Source: Actinopolyspora erythraea
Lineage (GTDB): Bacteria > Actinomycetota > Actinomycetes > Mycobacteriales > Pseudonocardiaceae
DNA: 64,000 nt
Assembly (NCBI RefSeq): GCF_002263515.1
Contig: NZ_CP022752.1
Span: forward strand, 2,108,001-2,172,000
Reading direction: 5' to 3'
The notes beneath the pieces were generated by a model that made no database searches, was not told where the DNA came from, and saw nothing but the letters and a program-made list of their open reading frames with translations. Position numbers and translations under genes: made by a program. Positions 17,206 through 26,729 of this stretch are shown here, piece after piece. The first letter of the stretch is position 1; the number at the start of each line of letters is the position of its first letter.

Positions 17206-19572
17206 CTACTCGTTGCCGCTGTAGCCCGCGCGGCGGAGCGCGTCGGCCAACGCGCCGGTGCCACCGCTTCGTCCGCTCCGCTGCTTGCCCGTCCGCTGCT
17301 TACCACCGCCCACGCGCTTCGCGGCCTTGCCGCCGCCACCGGAACCACGGGGCGGTTCGCCGGTGCCACCGCTTCCCGACCCGGATGCGCCACCGGCGGT
17401 GACGTCCTCGTCCAACCGCAGCGTCAGCGAGATGCGCTTGCGGTCCACGTCCACCTCGCGGACCTTGACCCGAACCACCTCGCCGGGTTTGACGACCTCC
17501 CTCGGGTCGTTGACGAACGACTTGGACATGGCCGAGACGTGCACCAGGCCGTCCTGGTGCACACCGACGTCGACGAACGCCCCGAACGCGGCGACGTTGG
17601 TGACCACGCCCTCCAGCACCATGCCGGGCGAGAGGTCGTTCAGCGAGTGGACGTCCTCCGCGAAGTTCGCGGTGCGGAACTCGGGGCGAGGATCGCGACC
17701 GGGTTTCTCCAGTTCGGAGATGATGTCGGTCACGGTGGGGACTCCGAAGGAGTCGTCGACGAAGTCCGCCGCCCGCAATTCCCGCAGCACTCGTTTGTTG
17801 CCGATGATCCCCTCCAACGAGCTCCCGGTCGACTCGACGATGCGGTGTACGACCGGATAGCTCTCGGGGTGGACGCTCGAGGCGTCCAGCGGGTCGTTGC
17901 CGTCGGTGATCCGGAGGAAACCGGCGCACTGCTCGAAGGCCTTCGGACCGAGCCGGGAGACCTCCCGGAGTGCCCGCCTGGAACGGAACCGCCCGTTCGC
18001 CTCGCGATACCCCACGATGTTCTCGGCCAGACCGGCGTTGATGCCGGATACCCGACTCAACAGCGGAGCCGAGGCGGTGTTGACATCCACGCCCACGGCG
18101 TTGACGCAGTCCTCCACCACGGCGTCCAGCGACTGCGAGAGCTTCGATTCGGAGACGTCGTGCTGGTACTGCCCGACACCGATCGACTTCGGGTCGATCT
18201 TGACCAGTTCCGCGAGCGGGTCCTGCAGTCGCCGCGCGATCGAGACCGCCCCACGCAGCGAGACGTCCACGTCGGGCAGTTCCCGCGAGGCGTAGGCCGA
18301 GGCGGAGTACACCGAGGCTCCCGCCTCCGAGACCGAGACCCTGACCAGGCCGCCGCGGGATTCGGCCAACCGCGCCGCGAGCTTGTCCGTCTCCCGGGAG
18401 GCCGTCCCGTTGCCCACCGCGAGCAGCCCCACCTCGTGCCGGTCGACCAGCCGTTCGAGGGTGGCTACCGCCTCTTCCCAACGTCGCTGCGGTTCGTGCG
18501 GGTAGATCGTGGCCGTTTCGGCGAGCTTGCCGGTCGCGTCCACCACGGCCACCTTCACGCCCGTCCGGTAGCCCGGGTCCAGCCCCATCGTGGGGCGTGG
18601 TCCCGCGGGAGCGGCCAGCAGCAGGTCACGCAGGTTCCCGGCGAAGACGCGCACGGCCTCCTCCTCGGCCTGCTGCCGGAGTCTGCCGCGCAGGTCGATG
18701 TCCAGGTGAACCATGATGCGGGTGCGCCACGCCCAGCGTACGGTTTCGCGCAACCACGCGTCGGCGGCGCGCCCCCGGTCGTCGATGCCGAACCGCTCGG
18801 CGATGCGCCGCTCGTAGTCGCTCGCACCCTCCCGCTCGGCGTTCTCGGGGTCGAAGTCGAGGTTGAGTTCGAGAACTTCCTCCTTCTCGCCACGGAACAG
18901 CGCCAGGACGCGGTGGGAGGGCAACGTCCGCAGCGACTCGGCGAAGTCGAAGTAGTCGGTGAACTTCGAGCCGCTGTCCGTCGCTCCGGAGCGGACCGTC
19001 GAGGACAGCCGTCCCCGTTGCCAGGCCAGTTCGCGCAGCTGCCCGATGAGATCGCCGTCCTCGGCGAAGCGTTCCACCAGGATGGAGCGTGCCCCCGTCA
19101 GCGCGCTCGCCGCGTCCGGAACCCCGTTGTCGGCGTCCACGTAGGCCGCGGCCAGGGTCTGCGGATCCTGTGCGGGGTCGTCCAGCAGGCTCGTGGCGAG
19201 CGGTTCCAGCCCCGCTTCTCTGGCCACCTGCGCCTTGGTTCGGCGCTTGGGCTTGAACGGCAGGTACAGGTCCTCCAACCGAGCCTTGGAGTCGGCGGCC
19301 ATGATCCGAGTGTGGAGCTCGTCGTCGAGCTTGTCCTGCTTGCGGATCTCCTCGAGGATCGTGTTGCGCCGTTGTTCCATCTCGCGCAGGTAGCGAAGTC
19401 GCTGCTCCAGCGTACGCAGCTGCTCGTCGTCGAGCGCTCCGGTGGCCTCCTTGCGGTAGCGGGCGACGAACGGCACCGTCGCCCCGTCGTCCAACAGCCG
19501 CACGGCGGCCTCGACCTGCTCGGCACCCACGCCGAGCTCGTCGGCGATCCTCTGGTGAATCGACGTCGTCAC
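17206..19572 (-). CDS. Tex-family RNA-binding protein with S1 domain
   Basis: Protein of about 788 aa. The N-terminal Tex helical bundle (SIHQRIADELGV, VPFVARYRKEATGALDDEQLR) is followed by a YqgF-like RNase H fold (TMGLDPGYRTGVKVAVVD), helix-hairpin-helix motifs (GVDVNTASAPLLSRVSGI) and an S1 domain (LSPGMVLEGVVTNVAAFGAFVDVGVHQDG). A Gly/Arg/Lys-rich tail ends the protein. Tex binds RNA and acts in transcription and stress tolerance. GTG 19572 matches the usual Tex N-terminus and has GAAGGG upstream; an in-frame start at 19632 would add 20 residues. Confidence 0.93.
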   Translation of the reverse strand: MTTSIHQRIADELGVGAEQVEAAVRLLDDGATVPFVARYRKEATGALDDEQLRTLEQRLRYLREMEQRRNTILEEIRKQDKLDDELHTRIMAADSKARLEDLYLPFKPKRRTKAQVAREAGLEPLATSLLDDPAQDPQTLAAAYVDADNGVPDAASALTGARSILVERFAEDGDLIGQLRELAWQRGRLSSTVRSGATDSGSKFTDYFDFAESLRTLPSHRVLALFRGEKEEVLELNLDFDPENAEREGASDYERRIAERFGIDDRGRAADAWLRETVRWAWRTRIMVHLDIDLRGRLRQQAEEEAVRVFAGNLRDLLLAAPAGPRPTMGLDPGYRTGVKVAVVDATGKLAETATIYPHEPQRRWEEAVATLERLVDRHEVGLLAVGNGTASRETDKLAARLAESRGGLVRVSVSEAGASVYSASAYASRELPDVDVSLRGAVSIARRLQDPLAELVKIDPKSIGVGQYQHDVSESKLSQSLDAVVEDCVNAVGVDVNTASAPLLSRVSGINAGLAENIVGYREANGRFRSRRALREVSRLGPKAFEQCAGFLRITDGNDPLDASSVHPESYPVVHRIVESTGSSLEGIIGNKRVLRELRAADFVDDSFGVPTVTDIISELEKPGRDPRPEFRTANFAEDVHSLNDLSPGMVLEGVVTNVAAFGAFVDVGVHQDGLVHVSAMSKSFVNDPREVVKPGEVVRVKVREVDVDRKRISLTLRLDEDVTAGGASGSGSGGTGEPPRGSGGGGKAAKRVGGGKQRTGKQRSGRSGGTGALADALRRAGYSGNE

Positions 19573-19713
19573 GATCCTGTTCAGCCCTTCGACCGGCCTT
19601 GATCCCTTGTTGTGATGAGCATTCTCGCCCATCCGTATCCGATGGTTACCGGCCAGGGCTCATCCGGCGCGGGTTGTCACCCGGTCGGGCGTCATAGGGC
19701 GGGAAACGACCCG

Positions 19714-21555
19714 TCAGCGGCTCGCGGAGTCCGGAACCAGTGCTCTGGCCGCCCGGGCGATGGCCGTCGAGTCGATCCCCGCCTGGGAGAGCAGTTCGGC
19801 GGGTTTCCCGGAGCCGGGCATACCGGTGACCGCCAGCTTCGTCACGGGGGCGCTGGCTCCCGCGTCGGCCAGCGCGGCCAGCACCGCGTCTCCGAGACCT
19901 CCCTCGGGCCAGTGGTCCTCCACCGTGACCAGCCCCTCGGTCTCCTCGGCCGCCCGGCGCAGCGTTTCGGTGTCGGTCGGCTTGATCGAGTACAGGTCCA
20001 CCACGCGGGCCCGAACCCCCTCCTCGGCCAGCCGGTCGGCGGCCTCCAGCGCCTCGTGCAACGTGACGCCCGCCCCGACGAGCGTCACGTGGTCCCCCTC
20101 CCGGACCGTCCTGGAACCACCGATGGGGAACTCCTCGTCCGGGCCGTAGATGACCGGCGAGGCCCCACGGCTGGCCCGCAGGTAACAGATGCCTTCCCGG
20201 TCGGCCATCGGTTCCAACAGGCGGGCCGTCTGGTTCGCGTCGCAGGGGTAGAGCACGGTGCTGCCGTGCACCGCACGCATGGCGGCGAGGTCCTCCAGGG
20301 CCATCTGGGAGGGACCGTCCTCACCGATCGCCGTTCCGGCGTGCGAGCCCATCAGGTTCAGCGAGGCGCGGCTGATCGAGGCCATCCGGATGAAGTCGTA
20401 GGCACGACTCAGAAACGCCGCGAACGTGGAGGCGAACGGTACCCACCCCCGTGCCTGCATCCCCACCGCCGTCGCCAACATCTGTTGTTCGGCGATGTAC
20501 ATCTCGAAGTACCGCTCCGGATAGGCCTCGCGGAACTGCTCCGAGTGCGTGGAGTTGGACACCTCCCCGTCCATCGCGACCACATCGCCCCGGCGCGATC
20601 CCAGGGCTCGCAGTCCCTGGCCGTAAGCCTTGCGGGTGGCCACGGATTCCCCCACTTCGAAGCGGGCCGTCTCCCCGCCGGTGGGGGAGAAGGTGCGTGA
20701 ACCGCCCGCGGTGTCGGGGGCGGACACCTTCACGCGCAGGTCCCGCACTCCGCCGAGCTCCTCGATGGCGGTGGCCGGGTCCTGCAGCGGTTTGCCGTGC
20801 TTGCCCGGCAGGTTCTCCACCTCGCTGGCGCCCTTGCCCTTGCTGGTGCGTGCCACGATGGCCGTCGGCCGTCCCGAGGTGGCCTCCGCCTCGGTCAACG
20901 CCGCTTCTATCCGTTCCGGATCGTGTCCGTCCACCTCGACGGTGTGCCAGCCGATGGCGCGGGCGCGTGCCGAGTACGCGCCCAGGTCCCAGCCGTGCAT
21001 GGTCTCACCGGTTTGCCCGAGGCGGTTGACGTCCACCAGGGCGACGATGTTGTCCAGCCGGTAGAACGCGGCGTGCTCGAACGCCTCCCAGATCGACCCC
21101 TCGGCCATCTCGCTGTCGCCGCACAGCACCCACACGCGGTTGTTCAGCTCGTCCAGTCTGGCAGCGGTGAGCGCGAGTCCCACTCCGAACGGCAGGCCCT
21201 GCCCGAGTGAGCCCGTGGCCACGTCCACCCACGGCAGGGCTGGGGTGGGGTGCCCCTCCAGCCTGCTGCCGAACTCGCGGAACGTCAGCAACTCGGCGTC
21301 GTCGATGGCTCCGGCCGCCTTGAAGCAGGAGTACAGCAAGGGGGAGGCGTGCCCCTTCGAGAACACGAGGTGGTCGTTGCCGGGGTTTTCCGGGCGATCG
21401 AAGTCCAGTCGCAGGTGGCCGTCCAGCAGCGCCGCCATCAGGTCGGCGGCCGACATCGACGAGGTGGGATGTCCGGACCCGGCCGCGTCAGCGGCTCTGA
21501 TCGAATCCACTCGCAGCTGTTGCGCCAGTTCGTTCCTGAATTTCGTCCGTTCCAC
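19714..21555 (-). CDS. Transketolase (short single-chain form)
   Basis: Thiamine-diphosphate enzyme of about 613 aa, shorter than the roughly 700-aa Tkt of the pentose phosphate pathway. It has GDSEMAEGSIWEAFEHA...VDVN (TPP/metal motif), the activating Glu in VAMDGEVSNST, and C-terminal domain motifs SHAGTAIGEDGPSQM and LVTVEDHWPEGGLGDA. The N-terminal SIRAADAAGSGHPTSSMS is transketolase-like. GTG 21555 is the best start, since the open frame back to 21744 encodes an unconserved, Arg/Pro-rich leader that reaches almost to the divergent gene. It may be a second transketolase; the preferred sugars are unknown. Confidence 0.85.
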   Translation of the reverse strand: MERTKFRNELAQQLRVDSIRAADAAGSGHPTSSMSAADLMAALLDGHLRLDFDRPENPGNDHLVFSKGHASPLLYSCFKAAGAIDDAELLTFREFGSRLEGHPTPALPWVDVATGSLGQGLPFGVGLALTAARLDELNNRVWVLCGDSEMAEGSIWEAFEHAAFYRLDNIVALVDVNRLGQTGETMHGWDLGAYSARARAIGWHTVEVDGHDPERIEAALTEAEATSGRPTAIVARTSKGKGASEVENLPGKHGKPLQDPATAIEELGGVRDLRVKVSAPDTAGGSRTFSPTGGETARFEVGESVATRKAYGQGLRALGSRRGDVVAMDGEVSNSTHSEQFREAYPERYFEMYIAEQQMLATAVGMQARGWVPFASTFAAFLSRAYDFIRMASISRASLNLMGSHAGTAIGEDGPSQMALEDLAAMRAVHGSTVLYPCDANQTARLLEPMADREGICYLRASRGASPVIYGPDEEFPIGGSRTVREGDHVTLVGAGVTLHEALEAADRLAEEGVRARVVDLYSIKPTDTETLRRAAEETEGLVTVEDHWPEGGLGDAVLAALADAGASAPVTKLAVTGMPGSGKPAELLSQAGIDSTAIARAARALVPDSASR

Positions 21556-21768
21556 ACGACGCGGATTCCCGGCTCCCCGCGCCGACAAACCCGCGGGCCG
21601 TGAGTCCGTTTCCGGATCGGCGACGACCTTGGGAAGCGGAGCGGATCCGATCCCCGCGGCCGTGCGGGGCGGCCTCACTCCCCGGTGGAGGATCCGTCCG
21701 AATTTGCGCACCGCGCCGTGCGGGTTTGCAATCGGTAGCCACACGATGCCTGGAGTAGGAGGCGCGCC

Positions 21769-22611
21769 ATGGATATGGTCCTAGCGCAAGGAACCGGGTT
21801 CAACGTCCTCGACAGCCTGCAGAGCGGGTTCACCCAACTGATCAGCTATCTTCCGCAGTTGATCGGCGCGCTTCTCGTGCTGGTGATCGGTTACATCGTC
21901 GCGAGAATCCTTCGAGCCGTCATCACCCGGCTGCTGCGCCGTTTCCACCTGGATGACAGGATGTCCCGTGCCGGTCAGGGGGCCCGGTACGTGGAGCGGC
22001 TCAGCCCCAGGGGCAGTCCTTCCCGGCTGATCGGGACCGTCGCTTTCGCCGTGATCATGTTGTTCGTGCTCTCCTCGGCGATCGGGACCCTCGGGATCCC
22101 CGCGTTGACCGGGTTCATGAACGTGGTGCTGGGCTACCTTCCCCGCGTGATCGCCGCACTGGCCATTTTCCTGGTCGCGGCGGCCGTGGCCGGAGCCGTG
22201 GGCACGTTGGTGGGTCGCACCCTGGGTGACACACCCGGTGGGCGCATGGCACGAACCGCCGCCCCCGCCCTGGTGATGGCGATCGGCGTGTTCATGATCC
22301 TGACCCAGCTCCGTATCGCCCCGGTGATCGTCACCGTGACTTATGTCGCCCTGGTCGGAGCCATAGCGTTGGGATCCGCGCTGGCTTTCGGCCTGGGAGG
22401 TCGCGAGGCCGCCGCGGAGATGATCAATTCCAGCTACCGGCGCAACTTCGGCAGCACCGAGCGGGAAACGGCTCCCGAGGGGGCAGAGACCGCCGAGCCG
22501 TCCCAGAACTGGAGCGTGCGCGGGGCGGGAGCGACCGCCCAGCCGCAGGGTGCTTCCGGGGAGACCGAGCGGGGCGGCGAGGACAGCGGCGGCTCCTACC
22601 GGGCGACCTGA
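21769..22611 (+). CDS. Integral membrane protein with conserved TM-helix repeats (CmpX / small mechanosensitive-channel-like)
   Basis: Protein of 280 aa with about five hydrophobic segments: 27-50, 85-105, 118-145, 160-180 and 185-207. The segment LIGALLVLVIGYIVARILRAVITRLL is the hallmark first helix of the conserved TM repeat family that resembles MscS channels. A soluble Glu/Gly/Ser-rich tail of about 60 residues ends the protein. AGGAGG precedes ATG 21769. It is followed after 15 bp by a PRC-barrel membrane protein, so the two are probably co-transcribed. A role in osmotic or membrane stress is possible but not shown. Confidence 0.75.
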   Translation: MDMVLAQGTGFNVLDSLQSGFTQLISYLPQLIGALLVLVIGYIVARILRAVITRLLRRFHLDDRMSRAGQGARYVERLSPRGSPSRLIGTVAFAVIMLFVLSSAIGTLGIPALTGFMNVVLGYLPRVIAALAIFLVAAAVAGAVGTLVGRTLGDTPGGRMARTAAPALVMAIGVFMILTQLRIAPVIVTVTYVALVGAIALGSALAFGLGGREAAAEMINSSYRRNFGSTERETAPEGAETAEPSQNWSVRGAGATAQPQGASGETERGGEDSGGSYRAT

Positions 22612-22626
22612 GGGAAAGAGGTGGTC

Positions 22627-23436
22627 ATGGTGTCCACACCGCATCACGAGCCCGAATCCGCCGGGCAGAGCGAGGCACCCGAGCTATCGGGAAGGAACGT
22701 GGTCGACCGCGACGGCACGCGGCTGGGCAAACTGGAGCAGGTCTACCTCGGCCCGGAGAGCGGCTCACCGACGTGGGGAGTGGTGCGGGCGGGCAGCAGG
22801 CAACGCTTCGTTCCCCTGCACGACGCCGAGTCCGAGGGGAGTGCGGTGCGCATCACGGCGAGCAAACGCCAGGTGCGTTCCGCTCCCACCGCCAGCGCGG
22901 ACGCCGAGCTGCGGCCGGAGTTCGAGGGCAGGCTCTCCGAGCACTACGCGGGGGCGCCCAACACCGCTCGTGGCTCGGTGCTGAGCGTGCGCCGCAGCCG
23001 TGGCGCGCTCAGTGGGGTGCTGCTGGTTCTACTGGGGTTGTGGACCGGACTGGTCCCGTTCGTCGGACCGTACTTCGGTTACGGCTTCGGCAGTGCGCAG
23101 CCGTGGAGTTTCACCGTCGACCGGCTGTGGCTCTGCGTGCTTCCAGCCGTGGCCGTCCTGCTCGGCGGTCTGCTGCTCGTTCCCACCGGGAATCGGTTCC
23201 TGGCGAGCGGGGCCAGTCTGCTGGCGCTGGTCGGGGGAGTGTGGTTGCTCGTCGGCCCCAGCCTGAGCAGGTTGTGGGGCACCGAGGGGGTGGCGACGCC
23301 GATCGGGGCTCCCCTCGGCTCCCCGGCGATGTGGGTGGCGGCCCAACTCGGCTTCTTCTTCGCCGTGGGAGCGCTGGTCGTGGCGACGGCGGCGATGGCG
23401 TTCGGGCGGCTGACCGTGCGTTCGGTCAAGGACTGA
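22627..23436 (+). CDS. PRC-barrel domain membrane protein
   Basis: Protein of 269 aa. A PRC-barrel-like domain covers about 25-90 (GRNVVDRDGTRLGKLEQVYL...WGVVRAG). After a charged stretch come four predicted membrane helices, at about 125-145, 160-178, 185-208 and 235-258. ATG 22627 is preceded by AGGGAAAGAG; GTG 22621 is too close to it. It pairs with the preceding membrane gene. No specific function can be assigned. Confidence 0.75.
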   Translation: MVSTPHHEPESAGQSEAPELSGRNVVDRDGTRLGKLEQVYLGPESGSPTWGVVRAGSRQRFVPLHDAESEGSAVRITASKRQVRSAPTASADAELRPEFEGRLSEHYAGAPNTARGSVLSVRRSRGALSGVLLVLLGLWTGLVPFVGPYFGYGFGSAQPWSFTVDRLWLCVLPAVAVLLGGLLLVPTGNRFLASGASLLALVGGVWLLVGPSLSRLWGTEGVATPIGAPLGSPAMWVAAQLGFFFAVGALVVATAAMAFGRLTVRSVKD

Positions 23437-23476
23437 GTGCTCTCCCCCAGGAGCGGGGTGCACTGGGGGTTGCACT

Positions 23477-23510
23477 TTGAGTGACTTCCTTCGCTTCTCA
23501 AGTCACTCAA
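23477..23510. promoter_or_regulatory. Inverted repeat between the PRC-barrel gene and the hopanoid operon
   Basis: TTGAGTGACTT (23477-23487) and AAGTCACTCAA (23500-23510) are perfect 11-bp arms around a 12-base loop, in the 168-bp gap before the hopanoid operon. It could be a terminator for the upstream gene or an operator for the hpn operon. No T tract follows, and the arms are less GC-rich than other terminators here. Confidence 0.5.
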
Positions 23511-23604
23511 TCGGACGAGGTCAGCAGGCCTGCGCCGTGGCTGCCGGCGATCTACGCTGACGACAATGAACGCCCTCATCAGCTGCGCCGAGTAGGAGGT
23601 GGTC

Positions 23605-25374
23605 ATGGCTGCGCTCCCGGATCGCGCCCGCCCCACTCGGCAGTCAGCGCGATCGTTCGAGGTTGTGCTGCCCGGGCAGCTGCCCGAGGTGGACGAGGTG
23701 CTGGCGCGGGCCCAGTCGGAGAACTTCACGGTGGCCGCCGGAGTGCTGCCCTACCGGATCCGGCAACACCTGATGGCGTTGTACGGCTTCGCCCGGCTCG
23801 TGGACTACGCGGGCGACGAGGCGTGCGGCCCGAGGGAGGGGTTGCTCGACCTGCTGGAGGCGGACCTGGGGCGCGCCTACGAAGGCACGCCGCGGCTTCC
23901 GCTGCTGCGTGCGTTCGCGCCGACCCTGCGCGCCTGCGGCATCCCCCGCGAGGTCCCCGCCCGTCTGATCGAAGCGAACCGGAGGGACCAGCACGTACGT
24001 CGGTATTCGACCTTCGGGGAACTGCTCGACTACTGCGTCTACGCGGCCAACCCGATCGGCGAGCTGGTGCTCTACATCTTCGGGCGCGCCGAGCCGGAAC
24101 TGATCCGACTGTCCGACCGCATCTGTTCCGCGTTGCAGGTCCTGGAACACTGCCAGGACATCGCAGAGGACTTTCGCCAGGACAGAGTGTACATGCCGGC
24201 CGAGGACCTGAGCGCGTTCGGATGCGACGAGTCCGACCTGGCGGCTCCCACCGCCTCCGCAGAGCTGCGCGGTCTGGTCTGGTTCGAAGTGGACCGCGCC
24301 GTGGAGATGCTGCGCGCCGGGCAACCGTTGATCGCCCGGCTCTCCGGCCTGGCCCGGATGGCGGTGGCCGGCTACGTGGCGGGCGGGATGGCCACGGCGC
24401 GCGCTTTCCGGCCCGCGGGCCACGACCCCCTGGCCGTGGACATCCGTCCCAACCGAAGGAGGATGCTCGCCGAGTGGGCACGGTTGTCGGTGGCGCCGAC
24501 CACCGGACTCGGCCACGACCGTGTTCGCGACGCCTACCGGTACTGCGAACGGATCACCCGGACCCAGGCACGCAACTTCTACTACGGAATACGGTTGCTG
24601 CCACCGGTCAAGCGCAGGGCCCTCTCTGCCGTGTACGCCTTCGCCCGCCGGGTGGATGACATCGGCGACGGTTCACTGTCGGACGAGCAGAAGCTGCGGC
24701 GTCTGCGGCAGGCGAGGCAGGACCTCGACGGGGTTCGGCCGGATGCCAAGGACCCCGTGCTGACGGCGTTGGCGGACGCGGGGCGACGGCTGCCCCTGCC
24801 GTTGCGGGCCTTCCACGAACTCGTCGACGGATGCGAGGCGGACGTGCGGGGGACCCGTTACGAGACCTTCGAACAGCTCACGCACTACTGCCGCTGTGTC
24901 GCCGGTTCGGTGGGCAGACTCTCGCTGGGGGTGTTCGGGCACGAGGTCACCGGCCCGGCCGCCCAGCGTGCCGACGCGCTCGGAGTGGCCCTGCAACTGA
25001 CCAACATCCTGCGCGACCTGCTGGAGGACCGACGGAACGGTCGGATCTACCTGCCGACGGAGGACCTGCGTGATTTCGGCGTCTCGCTCGAACTGGACTC
25101 ACGGGGGATGTTCAGCGACTCCCCACACGAGCTGGCCGAGCTGGTGCGTTTCCAGGTCCGGCGTATCGAGCGGTGGTACGCCGAGGGGCTGCGCCTGCTG
25201 CCCATGCTCGACCACCGCAGTCGAGCCTGCTGCGCGGCGATGGCCGGTATCTACCACGAACTGCTGCGACACATGTGGAACGAGCCCGACTCGGTGACGC
25301 GCGGCAGAATCAGCCTGCCCGCTTGGCAGAAGGCGAGCGTGGCTACGCGTTCACTGGCGGGGATGACGTCATGA
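23605..25374 (+). CDS. HpnC-HpnD fusion: presqualene diphosphate synthase joined to hydroxysqualene synthase
   Basis: One chain of 589 aa holds two squalene/phytoene-synthase domains. Domain 1 (about 20-290) is HpnC-like with D67-Y-A-G-D71 and QDIAEDFRQDRVYMP. Domain 2 (about 305-585) is HpnD-like with D351-D-I-G-D355 and RDLLEDRRNGRIYLP. HpnD makes presqualene diphosphate from two FPP, and HpnC turns it to hydroxysqualene. Both Asp-rich motifs are intact in both halves, so both look active. No stop or frameshift separates them. The genes are usually separate neighbours in Streptomyces and proteobacteria. AGGAGG precedes ATG 23605. The stop overlaps hpnE. Confidence 0.9.
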   Translation: MAALPDRARPTRQSARSFEVVLPGQLPEVDEVLARAQSENFTVAAGVLPYRIRQHLMALYGFARLVDYAGDEACGPREGLLDLLEADLGRAYEGTPRLPLLRAFAPTLRACGIPREVPARLIEANRRDQHVRRYSTFGELLDYCVYAANPIGELVLYIFGRAEPELIRLSDRICSALQVLEHCQDIAEDFRQDRVYMPAEDLSAFGCDESDLAAPTASAELRGLVWFEVDRAVEMLRAGQPLIARLSGLARMAVAGYVAGGMATARAFRPAGHDPLAVDIRPNRRRMLAEWARLSVAPTTGLGHDRVRDAYRYCERITRTQARNFYYGIRLLPPVKRRALSAVYAFARRVDDIGDGSLSDEQKLRRLRQARQDLDGVRPDAKDPVLTALADAGRRLPLPLRAFHELVDGCEADVRGTRYETFEQLTHYCRCVAGSVGRLSLGVFGHEVTGPAAQRADALGVALQLTNILRDLLEDRRNGRIYLPTEDLRDFGVSLELDSRGMFSDSPHELAELVRFQVRRIERWYAEGLRLLPMLDHRSRACCAAMAGIYHELLRHMWNEPDSVTRGRISLPAWQKASVATRSLAGMTS

Positions 25375-26726
25375 CCCCTGCTCGGGTAGTGATCATCGGT
25401 GGTGGCCTGGCCGGTGTATCCGCCGCGTTCGGCTGCCGTGACGCCGGTTTCGACGTCACCCTGCTGGAGTCGCGCTCCCGGCTGGGCGGAGCGACCTACT
25501 CGTTCCAGCGGGGCGGACTCACCGTCGACACCGGGCAGCACGTCTTCCTGCGCTGCTACACCGAGTACCTGGAGCTGTTGCGTCGGCTCGGCACGCTGGA
25601 CAGGGTGCGGATCCAGCCGAGATTCCGGGTGCCGGTGGTGACCCCCCGAGGAGCCACCTGGACACTGCGGCGCGGCACGCTTCCCGCTCCCGGACACCTG
25701 TTGCCCGCGCTGGCTGGACACCGTGCGCTGTCCCCACGGGAACGCTTCACCGCCGCACGAACGGCGTTGGCGCTGCGGGGGCTGGATCCGGACGATCCCG
25801 GACTGGACGGAACCGATTTCGAGAGCTGGCTGCGCTCCCGGGGGGAGTCGGACCGCTCCGTGACGAACCTGTGGGGGCTGTTCTGCGTCGCCGCCCTGAA
25901 CTCCCATCCTGGTGAGGCCTCGTTGGCCCAGGCGGTCAAGGTGTTCCGCACCGGCATGCTGGACAGCACCACCGGTGGCGACATCGGAGTGATCCGACGG
26001 CCGCTGAGCGAAGTGCACGGCGACCCCGCCGAGCGGAAACTGCGCGAGGCCGGAGCGGTGCCGCTGACACGCCACAAGGCGCTGGAGGTGTCCGGCATCT
26101 CGGGGAACTACCGCGTCCGTGTGAGCGGCGAGAGCGAGTACGAGCTGACCGCCGAAGCCGTCGTCCTGGCCGTGCCGCACCCGGCCGCTGCCAGGTTGCT
26201 GGGGCAGCGGCCCCTGCCGACCAGCGCCGATTTCACGGGGCTGTCACGCGCTCCCATCGTCAACGTGCACGCCCACTTCGACCGCGAGGTGACCGACCTG
26301 CCCATGGCCGCTGCGCTGCACTCGCCGGTGCAGTGGTTGTTCGACCGGACCGCAGCCTCCGACGTGGGGCACGGCCAGTACCTGGTGATCTCGTTGTCGG
26401 CGGCCCACGAACAGGTCAAGGCCCGCTCGGCGGCGTTGCGCGAGCGCTACCTGCCGGAGCTGCGGAGGCTGTTCCCCGCCGCGGAAGGGGCGCGACTGCT
26501 GGACTTCTTCATCACCAGAGAGCCCGCGGCCACGTTTCTGCCCGCACCGGGAGCACGTTCGCTGCGCCCGGCCGCGCGTACGAACGAGCGCGGGCTCGTG
26601 CTGGCCGGTGCTTGGACCGAAACCGGTTGGCCGGACACCCTCGAAGGGGCCGTACGGAGCGGAAACACCGCGGCCCGCGTGGTCAGCGGGACCGTCGATC
26701 GCCACGGCGATGTGGCGTGGAGGTGA
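25371..26726 (+). CDS. hpnE: Hydroxysqualene dehydroxylase
   Basis: FAD-dependent amine-oxidase-fold protein of 451 aa that reduces hydroxysqualene to squalene. The dinucleotide loop is VVIIGGGLAGVSAAFG, followed by LLESRSRLGGATYSF and DTGQHVFLRCY, and the C-terminal FAD motif is LVLAGAWTETGWPDTLEGAVRSG. ATG 25371 overlaps the stop of the HpnC-HpnD gene (ATGA), so the enzymes that pass presqualene diphosphate on are translationally coupled. Confidence 0.93.
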   Translation: MTPARVVIIGGGLAGVSAAFGCRDAGFDVTLLESRSRLGGATYSFQRGGLTVDTGQHVFLRCYTEYLELLRRLGTLDRVRIQPRFRVPVVTPRGATWTLRRGTLPAPGHLLPALAGHRALSPRERFTAARTALALRGLDPDDPGLDGTDFESWLRSRGESDRSVTNLWGLFCVAALNSHPGEASLAQAVKVFRTGMLDSTTGGDIGVIRRPLSEVHGDPAERKLREAGAVPLTRHKALEVSGISGNYRVRVSGESEYELTAEAVVLAVPHPAAARLLGQRPLPTSADFTGLSRAPIVNVHAHFDREVTDLPMAAALHSPVQWLFDRTAASDVGHGQYLVISLSAAHEQVKARSAALRERYLPELRRLFPAAEGARLLDFFITREPAATFLPAPGARSLRPAARTNERGLVLAGAWTETGWPDTLEGAVRSGNTAARVVSGTVDRHGDVAWR

Positions 26727-26729
26727 CGC

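Noticed and set aside
17194..19602. Plus-strand frame of 802 codons opposite tex
   Set aside because: It is a mirror of the tex codon pattern in high-GC DNA; the Tex frame has clear domains and this one has none.
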